In this document: in pieces, positions 21,550-29,810 of the stretch
Position numbering within the stretch: the first letter of the stretch is position 1
How the letters are laid out: every line of letters begins with the position of its first letter
DNA from: Oscillospiraceae bacterium
Lineage (GTDB): Bacteria; Bacillota; Clostridia; Oscillospirales; Oscillospiraceae
Reading direction: 5' to 3'
Assembly (NCBI GenBank): GCA_022800755.1
Contig: JAAWQX010000019.1
Location: forward strand, 1-38,759
DNA length: 38,759 nucleotides
Position numbers and translations under genes: made by a program
The notes under the pieces: model-generated
Seen by the model: the letters and a program-made list of their open reading frames with translations, nothing else
The model's database searches: none
Told to the model about the DNA's origin: nothing

Positions 21550-22920
21550 ATGTTATTTTCCAGTATAACCTTTCTGTACCGGTTCCTCCCGGCGGTGCTG
21601 CTGCTTTACGCCGTGATGCCCCGCCGTGGGAAAAACGCGGTCCTGCTGGCCGCCAGCCTGATTTTTTACTTCTGGGGCGAGCCGAAATACACCATCCTGC
21701 TGTTGATCTCCAGTCTGTCGGACTACCTCCACGGCCTGTACATTGAATCCCACCGGGGCCAGCCAAGCGCGAAGATTGCCCTGGTCAGTTCCGTGGTCAT
21801 CAACCTGCTGATGCTGGGCGTGTTCAAGTACCTGGACTTTTTCATCAGCACGGCCAACACCCTGCTGGGCACCACCATCCCCCAACCGGGATTAAAGCTG
21901 CCCATCGGCATCAGCTTTTTCACCTTCCAGACCATGAGCTATTCCATCGACGTATACCGGGGCGACGCGAAAGCGGAGAAAAACCTGCTCAGCTTTGCCA
22001 CCTACGTATGCCTGTTCCCCCAACTGGTCGCCGGCCCCATCGTACGCTATACGGATGTGTCCGCCGAACTGTCGGGCCGCAAGCTCACCCTGGACCGCTT
22101 TGCCCTGGGCGCCCGCCGCTTTGCCGTAGGTCTGGGCAAAAAGGTGCTCATCGCGAACCTCCTGGGCGAACTATGCGCCGTCTACGCCGGTGCGGAGGAC
22201 AAAACCGTGCTGTTCGCCTGGCTCAACGCCCTGGCCTGGATGCTCCAGGTGTACTACGACTTTTCCGGGTACAGCGACATGGCCATCGGCCTGGGCCACA
22301 TGCTGGGCTTCACGTTCCCGGAGAACTTCAACTACCCGTTTTGTTCCCGCACCATCACGGAATTCTGGCGGCGCTGGCACATGACCCTGTCCGGCTGGTT
22401 CCGGGACTACGTGTACATCCCTCTGGGCGGCAGCCGGGTATCCACGGCGAAGTGGGTACGCAACGTGATGACCGTATGGCTGCTCACGGGCCTATGGCAC
22501 GGCGCGGCGTGGAACTTCGTCGCCTGGGGCGTACTCTACGGCCTGCTGCTGATTCTGGAAAAGAAGCTGCTGGCCCCGTACTTGGAAAAACTCGGCCCCC
22601 TGTCCCATGTCTACCTGCTGGCGGTCTCTCTGGTCCTGTTCACGGTATTCGGGGACAACAGCCTGACGAACCTCGCCGTCATGTTCGGCGGCGGCGCGCT
22701 GTGGGACGGGAACACGCTGTACTACCTGCGCAGCTACCTGGCGGTGCTGCTGGTCTCCATCCTCGGCGCGACCCCGCTCATCCGCGCTGCCGCCCGCCGG
22801 GTGGAGCACACCCCCGCCGGGACGATTCTGGAGCCACTCGCCACCGCCGGACTGCTCCTGCTGTCCACGGCGTACCTGGTAGACGGCTCATTCAACCCTT
22901 TCTTGTATTTCCGATTTTAA
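21550..22920 (+). CDS. MBOAT family O-acyltransferase (AlgI-like)
   Basis: 456-residue membrane-bound O-acyltransferase. The family start LFSSITFLYRFLPAVLLLY, the conserved FPQLVAGPIVRY (about 160), QVYYDFSGYSDMAIGLG, the FWRRWHMTLSGWFRDYVYIP region, and LWHGAAWNF with the catalytic histidine are all present, over about ten membrane helices. It transfers acetyl or other acyl groups from the cytoplasm to an extracellular polymer. The ATG at 21550 follows AGGTG. Its partner, a DHHW/AlgJ-like protein, starts 13 bases after its stop. No promoter is evident in the 50 bases after the upstream terminator, so read-through may supply it. The acceptor polymer is unknown. Confidence 0.95.
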   Translation: MLFSSITFLYRFLPAVLLLYAVMPRRGKNAVLLAASLIFYFWGEPKYTILLLISSLSDYLHGLYIESHRGQPSAKIALVSSVVINLLMLGVFKYLDFFISTANTLLGTTIPQPGLKLPIGISFFTFQTMSYSIDVYRGDAKAEKNLLSFATYVCLFPQLVAGPIVRYTDVSAELSGRKLTLDRFALGARRFAVGLGKKVLIANLLGELCAVYAGAEDKTVLFAWLNALAWMLQVYYDFSGYSDMAIGLGHMLGFTFPENFNYPFCSRTITEFWRRWHMTLSGWFRDYVYIPLGGSRVSTAKWVRNVMTVWLLTGLWHGAAWNFVAWGVLYGLLLILEKKLLAPYLEKLGPLSHVYLLAVSLVLFTVFGDNSLTNLAVMFGGGALWDGNTLYYLRSYLAVLLVSILGATPLIRAAARRVEHTPAGTILEPLATAGLLLLSTAYLVDGSFNPFLYFRF

Positions 22921-22932
22921 GGAGGCAGCCCC

Positions 22933-24033
22933 ATGGAACTGAAAACCAAACTCACGGCCATGAGCTTTGCCGCCGTACTGTTCGGCCTGTTTCTGGCGGG
23001 GGTTTTCCTGCCGGATCGGGACATTTCCACTGCCGAGCGCCGCAAGCTGGCCCAGTCCCCGGACTTTTCCGTCCAGACCCTCTTATCCGGCAAATACGCC
23101 GACGACCTGGAGACCTACCTCCTGGACCAATTCCCCCAGCGTGACCGCTTCCGCACCCTGAAAGCCGCCTGGCAGTTCGACGTCTACCGGCAAAAGGACA
23201 ACAACGGCATCTACATCGCCGGCGGCAGCGTATGCAAGCTGGACAGCCAGTTAAAGCCCGAGCAGGTCCAAGCCATGGCCGACAAGACCAACAGCATATA
23301 CGAGCGCTATTTGCAGGGCATGACGGTCCATTTTGCGGTCATCCCGGACAAAAACTACTTCGCCGCGGCCCAAAACGGCTACCCCGCCATGGACTACGCC
23401 GAATTAGACCGCCTGCTGCAAGGCGGCCTGAACGAAGCCATCCAATACCACGGCACAGCCCCCTGCAAAGACCTGACCCTGGACGACTACTACCGCACCG
23501 ACCTCCATTGGCGGCAGGAGCACCTGCAAAGCGTGGTGGAAAACCTCGCCGCAGCCATGGACTTCACCCCGCCGGACTGGAACGCCTACACCCAAGCGGA
23601 GCACAGCCCCTTTTACGGCGCGTACTGCGGCCAATCCGCCCTGAACGTGGGCTATGACGCCCTCATCACCCTGTCCAGCCCCGCCACGGACGCGTCCGTC
23701 GTCACCGGCGCGGAGTTCACCGGGGAAAAAGCGGTCTACGACCCCGCCGACCTCACCGCCCTGGACGGCTACGACCTCTACCTGGGCGGTGCGAACGCCA
23801 TCTTAACCGTAGAAAACCCCGCCGGGACTACCGGCAAAGAGCTGATCCTTTTCCGGGATTCCTTCGGCTCCTCCCTGGCCCCCCTGCTGCTGGATTCCTA
23901 CGACAAGATCACCCTCATCGACCTGCGCTACGTCTCCCCGGACCTGCTGCCGCAGTTCGTGGAGTTCGCCGACCAGGACGTACTGTTCCTGTACAACACC
24001 GGCATCATCAACGCCGGAATGCTATTAAAATAA
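22933..24033 (+). CDS. DHHW-type (AlgJ/AlgX-like) acetyltransferase partner
   Basis: 366 residues with an N-terminal signal anchor (about 5-27). The rest is extracytoplasmic. An SGNH-hydrolase-like domain is suggested by FAVIPDKNYFAAAQNG, the TDLHW motif (the DHHW signature with Leu in the second place) and LILFRDSFGSSLAPLL (catalytic Ser block). Paired with an AlgI-like protein, such proteins carry acyl groups to a cell-surface glycan. The ATG at 22933 follows AAGGAGG by 7 bases. Whether the variant TDLHW is active cannot be told. Confidence 0.88.
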   Translation: MELKTKLTAMSFAAVLFGLFLAGVFLPDRDISTAERRKLAQSPDFSVQTLLSGKYADDLETYLLDQFPQRDRFRTLKAAWQFDVYRQKDNNGIYIAGGSVCKLDSQLKPEQVQAMADKTNSIYERYLQGMTVHFAVIPDKNYFAAAQNGYPAMDYAELDRLLQGGLNEAIQYHGTAPCKDLTLDDYYRTDLHWRQEHLQSVVENLAAAMDFTPPDWNAYTQAEHSPFYGAYCGQSALNVGYDALITLSSPATDASVVTGAEFTGEKAVYDPADLTALDGYDLYLGGANAILTVENPAGTTGKELILFRDSFGSSLAPLLLDSYDKITLIDLRYVSPDLLPQFVEFADQDVLFLYNTGIINAGMLLK

Positions 24034-24049
24034 AGAAAGAAACCTTACC

Positions 24050-24415
24050 ATGAACATCGAATTAACGACTCAAAACAACCTCAGCATCGCCGTCATCACC
24101 GGCGGCGAAAAACGCATCACCGACCCCACCGCGGCCTTAGACCTGGCCATGACGGCGCGGTACGAGACCGGTTCCAGCCGCCTTGCCATGGACAAGCACC
24201 TGTTCCCGGAGGACTTTTTCATCCTGAGCACCGACCTGGCGGGGGAGATCCTGCAAAAATGGATCAACTACCAATTCAAAGCCGCCATCTGGGGCAACTA
24301 TCCCCGTTACACCAGCAAGCCCCTGCAGGATTTCATCCGGGAATCCAACCGCGGCAGCGACTTTTTCTTCACCCCCACCCGGCAGGAAGCCATTGACCGG
24401 CTTTCCCTGGCCTGA
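24050..24415 (+). CDS. DUF4180 domain protein
   Basis: 121 residues matching the DUF4180 family: DPTAALDLAMTARYETGSSR, FFILSTDLAGEILQKWINYQ, AIWGNYPRYTSKPLQDFI and ESNRGSDFFFTPTRQEAI. These small cytoplasmic proteins have no known role. It starts 16 bases after the DHHW gene with a weak AAGAAAG site and runs on to the S-component gene, so it belongs to the same operon. Confidence 0.88.
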   Translation: MNIELTTQNNLSIAVITGGEKRITDPTAALDLAMTARYETGSSRLAMDKHLFPEDFFILSTDLAGEILQKWINYQFKAAIWGNYPRYTSKPLQDFIRESNRGSDFFFTPTRQEAIDRLSLA

Positions 24416-24438
24416 CGTCAATCCAAAAGAGGTGCCCC

Positions 24439-24963
24439 ATGACCCACACGAAAAAACTCACCACCTCGGCGGTGTGCCTGACTTTGTGCCTGCTCCTGCC
24501 CTTCCTCACCGGACAGCTCCAGCAGGTAGGCAATATGCTGTGTCCCATGCACCTGCCGGTATTCCTGTGCGCGTTTCTGTGCGGCCCGGTCTGGGCGGCG
24601 GGCGTAGGCTTTCTGGCGCCATTGCTGCGCAGCCTGCTGTTTTCCGCCCCGCCGATTTACCCGTTGGCCCTGGCCATGACCCCGGAATTGCTGACCTACG
24701 GCCTGACCGCGGGCCTGGTCTACGCCAAAGGCGAGCGCACCGTCCCCCGTCTTTACCGGTCCTTAGCCGCCGCCATGGTGGCCGGACGCTTGGTGTGGGG
24801 CGCGGCCCGCTACCTGCTGGCTGGCCTGAGCGGCTCGGAATTTTCCTTTGCCATGTTCCTGTCCGGCGCGCTCCTGACCGCCTGGCCGGGTATCCTGCTG
24901 CAGTTAATTCTGCTCCCACCCCTGGTCCGCACGCTGGAAAAAACAAAACTCATCAGCGCATAA
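24439..24963 (+). CDS. ECF transporter S component (substrate unknown)
   Basis: 174 residues with five or six hydrophobic helices. The pattern fits the substrate-binding S component of energy-coupling-factor vitamin importers: a short N-terminus, GNMLCPMHLPVFLCAFLCGP, then PLLRSLLFSAPPIYPLALAM and AMVAGRLVWG. The conserved MHLPV segment and Arg-rich turn are typical of the general ECF S family. No EcfA or EcfT gene is nearby, so it would share a module encoded elsewhere. RBS is AAGAGG. It closes the operon before a shared terminator. Confidence 0.82.
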   Translation: MTHTKKLTTSAVCLTLCLLLPFLTGQLQQVGNMLCPMHLPVFLCAFLCGPVWAAGVGFLAPLLRSLLFSAPPIYPLALAMTPELLTYGLTAGLVYAKGERTVPRLYRSLAAAMVAGRLVWGAARYLLAGLSGSEFSFAMFLSGALLTAWPGILLQLILLPPLVRTLEKTKLISA

Positions 24964-24998
24964 AAATATCGGAGACCGTTTGGTCTCCGATATTTTTT
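24964..24998. terminator. Bidirectional terminator between the S component and anti-sigma genes
   Basis: Perfect 14-bp stem AAATATCGGAGACC/GGTCTCCGATATTT (24964-24977 with 24982-24995), with T runs on both outgoing strands. Confidence 0.92.
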
Positions 24999-25002
24999 CA
25001 TA

Positions 25003-25770
25003 TCAACTGTTCACCAGTTCCACCGCCATGGACGTCAGTTCTTCAAGCGCCACCTGTCCGCCCATATGGTTCACGGAATAGCGCATCCCGTCCTGGACCC
25101 AACTCACATAGCCCTGACGAACCAATTCCGGCGCAGACAAGCTGTCGTCATAGCTGAACACCAGTTCCCCCGCCGCCACAGCGTCTTCTTCCTCCGCGGT
25201 CGGCACATAGTCCTCATTCACGACCTTATAATTCCGCTCCAACGCGTACAGCGTCACGTCCCCGCAAGCCACCGGTGCCCCCGCGAACACATCGCTCACG
25301 CCCGGGATCAGCGGGCTGATGTCCACATACACCACCGCGCCGTCTCGCTCATACCAAGCGTCCACGGTCTGATAACGATACACCGTCGGGTCATCATCCG
25401 CCCGGGCCTCGTTCCCCTCCAGCGTCGCCCCGGCAAACGCAAAGCCGTTGGAATACGCCTCCAGGAACTTCGCGTCAGCGGTAAGGCCCTCCACGTCCTC
25501 ATTTTCCAGCGCCTCTACCACAGCTGCGGGGTCTTTCAGGTCATGGGTCGTCCGCCAGCTTCGGATATATCCCATCATATTCCCCGCGGCCACGCCGATG
25601 CACAGCACCATCACCACCGCCGCGGCCAGCACGCCGGCCCGCTTCAAATTCCAGGTTTTCTTCATCGTCATTTCCTCCTGTTCCGGCAATGCGTACAGGA
25701 CAGACTGAACGTGTTCATGAAAACGCTCCGTAGGCGCTTCCAGCGCCCGCTGCCAATCAAACTGTTTCAT
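25003..25770 (-). CDS. Probable anti-sigma factor (single-pass membrane protein)
   Basis: 255 residues. The cytoplasmic N-terminus (about 1-48; MKQFDWQRALEAPTERFHEH, VQSVLYALPEQEE) precedes one membrane helix (about 49-66), and the rest is extracytoplasmic, with alternating strands. It has no zinc-binding HxxxCxxC motif. Its ATG (25770) lies inside the last codons of the upstream sigma gene (14-base overlap), and GGAGGG precedes it, so the pair is translationally coupled. That arrangement, rather than a named domain, supports the anti-sigma reading. The extracellular domain may sense envelope stress. Confidence 0.75.
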   Translation of the reverse strand: MKQFDWQRALEAPTERFHEHVQSVLYALPEQEEMTMKKTWNLKRAGVLAAAVVMVLCIGVAAGNMMGYIRSWRTTHDLKDPAAVVEALENEDVEGLTADAKFLEAYSNGFAFAGATLEGNEARADDDPTVYRYQTVDAWYERDGAVVYVDISPLIPGVSDVFAGAPVACGDVTLYALERNYKVVNEDYVPTAEEEDAVAAGELVFSYDDSLSAPELVRQGYVSWVQDGMRYSVNHMGGQVALEELTSMAVELVNS

Positions 25771-26275
25771 AATTCCCTCCGTCGTCAGAATCAATGAGCC
25801 GCACACGCAGCAGACTTCGTGCTTTGCTCAGCCTGCTTTTCACGGTCCCCGGGGGTACCCGGGTCAGCCGGGCAGTCTCCTGCACGGAATAGCCCTCGAT
25901 ATAATAGAGCACCACCGCCGTCCGCAGCTTCCGGGGCAGCCGCAAAATCCCCTCCCGCAGCGCCGTATCCACAACCCCGCCGTCCGGCGCGGCCAGCTCG
26001 CCGCAATCCTCCAGCGCCACGGTATCTGGCCGCTTCCGCGCCAGACGGCTGCACTCGTTGATGAGGATACGCGTCAGCCAAGTCTTAAAATATTCCGGCT
26101 GCCGCAGGGAATCCCGCCGTTCCCAGGCCCGCAAAATCGTCTCCTGCACCGCGTCCTCGCAGTCCGCGTCATTGATGAGAATGGTCTTTGCCACACGGTA
26201 AAGACTGCTTTCCGCGTTCAGCACGCGGCAGGTGAAGTCTGCTTTGTCCATCACATTGTCCGGTAATCCTTTCAT
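25757..26275 (-). CDS. ECF-type RNA polymerase sigma factor
   Basis: 172 residues. Region 2 is at about 20-85 (SSLYRVAKTILINDADCEDA, VQETILRAWERRDSLRQPEY, FKTWLTRILINECSR). A short linker leads to region 4 at about 110-160 (LPRKLRTAVVLYYIEGYSVQ, ETARLTRVPPGTVKSRLSKA). There is no region 1 or 3, as in group 4 (ECF) factors. ATG 26275 has only a weak site; a second ATG lies at 26251, so the start is uncertain. The promoter just upstream looks like an ECF-type promoter, suggesting self-activation. The coupled membrane gene after it is the likely anti-sigma. Confidence 0.93.
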   Translation of the reverse strand: MKGLPDNVMDKADFTCRVLNAESSLYRVAKTILINDADCEDAVQETILRAWERRDSLRQPEYFKTWLTRILINECSRLARKRPDTVALEDCGELAAPDGGVVDTALREGILRLPRKLRTAVVLYYIEGYSVQETARLTRVPPGTVKSRLSKARSLLRVRLIDSDDGGNYETV

Positions 26276-26312
26276 AGTCTCGGAAAACGCCAGCGCCTTT
26301 GTTTTCTGTCTA

Positions 26313-26341
26313 TTAGACCCGGCAAAGGGGCAAACGGTTCA
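26313..26341 (-). promoter_or_regulatory. Candidate self-activated ECF promoter
   Basis: Minus strand: TGAACC (26336-26341), 17-base spacer, GTCTAA (26313-26318). A GAAC-type -35 with a GTC-type -10 is characteristic of ECF sigma promoters. There is no TTGACA/TATAAT pair in the same gap. Confidence 0.6.
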
Positions 26342-26351
26342 TTTCGGCGCG

Positions 26352-26385
26352 AAAAAAATCAGGCGGACCCCCGGCCCGCCCGATT
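26352..26385 (-). terminator. Terminator after the transketolase genes
   Basis: Stem of about 10 bp (26376-26385 with 26357-26366, one mismatch), then seven T on the minus strand. Confidence 0.85.
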
Positions 26386-26389
26386 TATT

Positions 26390-27325
26390 TTACTTACGCT
26401 TCAACACCTTTTCCACCGCGGCCTTGACCCCCGCGGCGTCGATGCCGTACTTCGCCAGCAGCTCAGAATACTTCCCCGACTCGGTGAACGTATCCCGCGT
26501 GCCTACGAACTCCGTAGGCACGCCCGCCCCGGCGTGGGCGAGCACTTCCGCCACCGCGCTGCCCAGCCCGCCGTAGATATTGTGTTCCTCCGCGGTGACG
26601 ACCGCCCCGGTCTCCCGGGCACAGCGCTCAATGAGTTCCGCGTCCAGCGGCTTGATGGAATACATATCCACCACCCGCACGGAAACGCCGTCCTTCGCCA
26701 ATTCCTCGGCAGCTTCCATGGCCTTATGCACCAGCAGCCCGCAGGCGATGACGGTCACATCCGTACCGTCCCGCACGATAGCGCCCTTGCCCATCTCAAA
26801 CTTCACCCCGGCAGGATAGAGGTCCGGGTACGTATCCCGGCTCAGCCGCAGATACACCGGCCCGTCATGATCCACCGCCCACTGGGTGGCCCAGCGGGTA
26901 CTGGTCTCGTCGCTTGGCACGATGACCCGCATATTCGGCAGCGCCCGCATGGCGGAAATATCCTCCAGCGCGTGGTGGGACGCCCCATCCAGCGCGTCGG
27001 ACATGCCGCAGTAGGCCCCGCCGAACTTGACGTTCAGATTCCCGTAGCACACCTGCCCCCGGGCGGCGATCAGCCCCAGAGTAGTCAAAAACACCGTAAA
27101 CGTATTCACGAACGGAATTTTCCCCACAGCCGCCAACCCCGCCGCGGTGGACACCATATTGCTTTCCGCGATGCCCATATTAAAAAACCGGTCCGGATGC
27201 CTGTCAGCAAACAGTTTGGACTTGGTAGACCCGGACAGGTCCGCGTCCAGAACCACAATATCGGGATTGGCCTCCCCCAACTCCGCCAGCACGGAGCCGT
27301 ATACTTCACGCAGCTGCTTCGCCAT
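26390..27325 (-). CDS. Transketolase, C-terminal subunit
   Basis: 311 residues equal to the pyrimidine-binding and C-terminal domains of transketolase. Seen: LDADLSGSTKSKLFADRHPD, RFFNMGIAESNMVSTAAGLA (the conserved catalytic Glu), YCGMSDALDGASHHALEDIS and VRVVDMYSIKPLDAELIE. With its N-terminal partner it forms a split transketolase that moves two-carbon units using thiamine diphosphate in the pentose phosphate pathway. Start and stop codons of the two genes overlap as TAATG at 27323-27327, giving tight coupling. Confidence 0.95.
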   Translation of the reverse strand: MAKQLREVYGSVLAELGEANPDIVVLDADLSGSTKSKLFADRHPDRFFNMGIAESNMVSTAAGLAAVGKIPFVNTFTVFLTTLGLIAARGQVCYGNLNVKFGGAYCGMSDALDGASHHALEDISAMRALPNMRVIVPSDETSTRWATQWAVDHDGPVYLRLSRDTYPDLYPAGVKFEMGKGAIVRDGTDVTVIACGLLVHKAMEAAEELAKDGVSVRVVDMYSIKPLDAELIERCARETGAVVTAEEHNIYGGLGSAVAEVLAHAGAGVPTEFVGTRDTFTESGKYSELLAKYGIDAAGVKAAVEKVLKRK

Positions 27326-28155
27326 TACACCGCACCTCCCAGTTCCTGCATCGCCTTCGCGAAACTCTCATCGTCGATGGCTTTCCCGTGCCAGGCGCTC
27401 TTGCCCTCCATAAAGGACACGCCCTTTCCCTTGACGGTATGGGCAATAATGACCGTCGGCACGCCCTTGACCGCCTCCGCCTTATCCAGCGCCTTGTCCA
27501 GCGCCATCAAGTCATGCCCGTCGCACTCCACCACGTTCCAGCCGAAGGCCCGCCACTTAGCGGCCAGGTCCCGCAGGGGCATGACCTCATCGGTGGTGCC
27601 GTCCAGCTGCACCTTATTATAATCCACAATGGCGCACAAATTGTCCAGCGCGAACTTAGGCGCGGACGTAGCCGCCTCCCAAACAGCGCCCTCATTGGTC
27701 TCGCCGTCGCCCAAAACGGCGTACACCCGGGCGTTCGAGCCATCCAGCTTCAGCCCCAGGGCCATGCCCTGAGCCGCCGCCAGCCCCAGCCCCAACGGCC
27801 CGGCGGGCATTTCCACCCCCGGCGTATGGGTGGCCGGATGCCCCTGCAGCAGACTGTTGGTCTTCCGCAGCGACGCCATAGCGTCTTTGGGCAGATAGCC
27901 CTTTTCCACCAGATTCCGATACAGCATGGGCGCGGCGTGGCCCTTAGACAGCACCAGCCGGTCTCGCTCCGGATCGTCCGGCCGTTTTGCGTCGATATGC
28001 ATCCGCTCCTGATACAACAGCGTCAGAATCTCGCACACCGACAGGCTTCCGCCGGGATGCCCGGACTGCGCGCCGTGAATGGCCGTAAGCACATCCACCC
28101 GGAACACCCGGCACAATTCTTTGAGCTGAGCCTCTCTTTCCTTTGTTAACGACAT
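27325..28155 (-). CDS. Transketolase, N-terminal subunit
   Basis: 276 residues equal to the thiamine diphosphate-binding domain. Motifs: IHGAQSGHPGGSLS, RDRLVLSKGHAAPMLY, LGLGLAAAQGMALG, and the ThDP/Mg motif GDGETNEGAVWEAA, later NKVQLDG. Split transketolases of this sort are common in Clostridia. The ATG at 28155 follows GGAGG by 7 bases; longer readings run into the shared promoter region. It diverges from pncB. Confidence 0.96.
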   Translation of the reverse strand: MSLTKEREAQLKELCRVFRVDVLTAIHGAQSGHPGGSLSVCEILTLLYQERMHIDAKRPDDPERDRLVLSKGHAAPMLYRNLVEKGYLPKDAMASLRKTNSLLQGHPATHTPGVEMPAGPLGLGLAAAQGMALGLKLDGSNARVYAVLGDGETNEGAVWEAATSAPKFALDNLCAIVDYNKVQLDGTTDEVMPLRDLAAKWRAFGWNVVECDGHDLMALDKALDKAEAVKGVPTVIIAHTVKGKGVSFMEGKSAWHGKAIDDESFAKAMQELGGAV

Positions 28156-28191
28156 TTGTGCGCCTCCATCATTCAATTGGATTTCTCTACT

Positions 28192-28220
28192 AAAATATAC
28201 CACAGAACGTATAAAGTCAA
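28192..28220 (-). promoter_or_regulatory. Promoter of the transketolase operon
   Basis: Minus strand: TTGACT (28215-28220), 17-base spacer, TATTTT (28192-28197); TATATT at 28194-28199 is an alternative with a 15-base spacer. Confidence 0.6.
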
Positions 28221-28225
28221 ACATT

Positions 28226-28252
28226 TCTTAGCATACTTGACACCTGTTAAGA
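28226..28252. promoter_or_regulatory. Candidate NiaR operator
   Basis: Inverted repeat TCTTAnCA ... TGnTAAGA across 27 bases, covering the TTGACA -35 of pncB promoter P1 (28237-28242) and including GACACCTGT. The downstream operon encodes the NAD-metabolism repressor NiaR itself. The dyad is seen; the assignment is inferred from context. Confidence 0.55.
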
Positions 28253-28265
28253 CATTAACCATAAA
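28237..28265 (+). promoter_or_regulatory. pncB promoter P1
   Basis: TTGACA (28237-28242), 17-base spacer, CATAAA (28260-28265). The -35 lies inside the candidate NiaR dyad. Confidence 0.5.
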
Positions 28266-28280
28266 ATTGGTCAAAACCCA

Positions 28281-28309
28281 TTGCAAGCCGGGCATTTCAG
28301 TGGTAAAAT
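28281..28309 (+). promoter_or_regulatory. pncB promoter P2
   Basis: TTGCAA (28281-28286), 17-base spacer, TAAAAT (28304-28309), 34 bases before the start codon. Confidence 0.55.
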
Positions 28310-28343
28310 CAGCTAAAACGCCCCAATCCGGGAGGACAAAAAT

Positions 28344-29801
28344 ATGAATGAAAAACTGAACATGACCATGCTGTGCGATTTTTACGAACTGACCATGGGC
28401 AACGGCTACTTCCAAAGCGGGATGAAGGACAAGATCACGTACTTTGACATTTTCTTCCGCAAGGTCCCCGACGACGGCGGCTATGCGATCATGGCGGGGC
28501 TGGAGCAAGCCATCGACTATATCAACGACCTGCACTTCTCCGCGGAAGACATCGCCTACCTGCGCAACCGGAACATCTTCTCCGAGGACTTCCTGACCTA
28601 CCTGGCGGACTTCCGATTCACCGGCGACGTGTGGGCCGTCCCGGAAGGTACGCCCATCTTCCCCGGGGAACCGGTGATGGTGGTCCGCGCCCCGGCGATC
28701 CAGGCCCAGCTTCTGGAGACCTTCCTGCTCCTGACCATCAACCACCAAAGCCTGATCGCCACGAAGTCGAACCGCATCTGCCGGGCGGCGGAGGGCCGGG
28801 CGGTGCTGGAATTCGGCTCCCGCCGAGCCCAGGGCGCAGACGCGGCGATCCTCGGCGCGCGGGCGGCCTACATCGGCGGCTGCGCGGGCACGGCCTGCAC
28901 CATTTCCGACGAGCTGTATGGCGTTCCCGCGGGCGGCACCATGGCCCACGCCTGGGTGCAGATGTTCGACAGCGAGTACGACGCGTTCCGCGCCTACTGC
29001 GAGATCTACCCCACCAACGCCACCCTCCTGGTGGACACCTACGACACGCTCAAGCAGGGCATCCCCAACGCCATCCGCGCGTTCAACGACGTACTGAAGC
29101 CCCAGGGCATCACGAAATGCGGCATCCGCCTGGATTCCGGCGACATCGCCTACCTGACGAAAAAAGCCCGCAAGCTCCTGGACGACGCGGGCTGGACCGA
29201 CTGCAAGATCACAGTCTCCAACTCCCTGGACGAATACCTGATCCGCGACCTTTTGCACCAGGGCGCCCAGATCGACACCTTCGGCGTAGGCGAGCGGCTC
29301 ATCACATCGAAAAGTGAGCCGGTCTTCGGTGGTGTCTACAAGCTCTGCGCCGTAGAAACGGACAGCGGCGAAATTATCCCCAAAATCAAGATCAGCGAGA
29401 ACGTGGCGAAGATCACCAATCCCGGCTTCAAACACGTGTACCGCTTCTACGAAAAAGAGACCGGCAAGGCCCACGCCGACTACATCTGCCTCCACGACGA
29501 GACGGTAGACGACGCCCAGGACCTGACCATCCGGGACCCCAACGCCACCTGGAAAGAACTGACCCTCAAAGGCAGCACTTTCGTGGCGCAAGAACTCCTG
29601 GTCCCGATTTTCAAAGGCGGCAAGCAAGTCTACCAAAGCCCCACCCTGCCGGAGATCAAGAACTACTGCACCCGCCAGATGGACACCCTCTGGCCGGAAG
29701 TGACCCGCTTCGACAACCCCCACAACTATTATGTGGACCTGTCCGACAAGCTGCTGAACCTGCGCAACACCATGCTCACGGAAAAGAAGCATCAAAGCTG
29801 A
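28344..29801 (+). CDS. pncB: Nicotinate phosphoribosyltransferase
   Basis: 485-residue enzyme that joins nicotinate and PRPP to give nicotinate mononucleotide, the entry step of NAD salvage (Preiss-Handler route). Seen: TMLCDFYELTMGNGYFQSGM at the N-terminus, EFGSRRAQGADAAILGARAA, YIGGCAGTACTISDELYGVP, GGTMAHAWVQMF, and GIRLDSGDIAYLTKKAR. Length fits the long Firmicute form. The ATG at 28344 follows GGGAGG by 8 bases. It forms an operon with niaR 10 bases downstream. Confidence 0.97.
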   Translation: MNEKLNMTMLCDFYELTMGNGYFQSGMKDKITYFDIFFRKVPDDGGYAIMAGLEQAIDYINDLHFSAEDIAYLRNRNIFSEDFLTYLADFRFTGDVWAVPEGTPIFPGEPVMVVRAPAIQAQLLETFLLLTINHQSLIATKSNRICRAAEGRAVLEFGSRRAQGADAAILGARAAYIGGCAGTACTISDELYGVPAGGTMAHAWVQMFDSEYDAFRAYCEIYPTNATLLVDTYDTLKQGIPNAIRAFNDVLKPQGITKCGIRLDSGDIAYLTKKARKLLDDAGWTDCKITVSNSLDEYLIRDLLHQGAQIDTFGVGERLITSKSEPVFGGVYKLCAVETDSGEIIPKIKISENVAKITNPGFKHVYRFYEKETGKAHADYICLHDETVDDAQDLTIRDPNATWKELTLKGSTFVAQELLVPIFKGGKQVYQSPTLPEIKNYCTRQMDTLWPEVTRFDNPHNYYVDLSDKLLNLRNTMLTEKKHQS

Positions 29802-29810
29802 GGTACCGCC

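Noticed and set aside
28173-29795. Long minus-strand open frame opposite pncB
   Set aside because: Shadow of the G+C-rich pncB codons; the plus-strand protein matches nicotinate phosphoribosyltransferase throughout.
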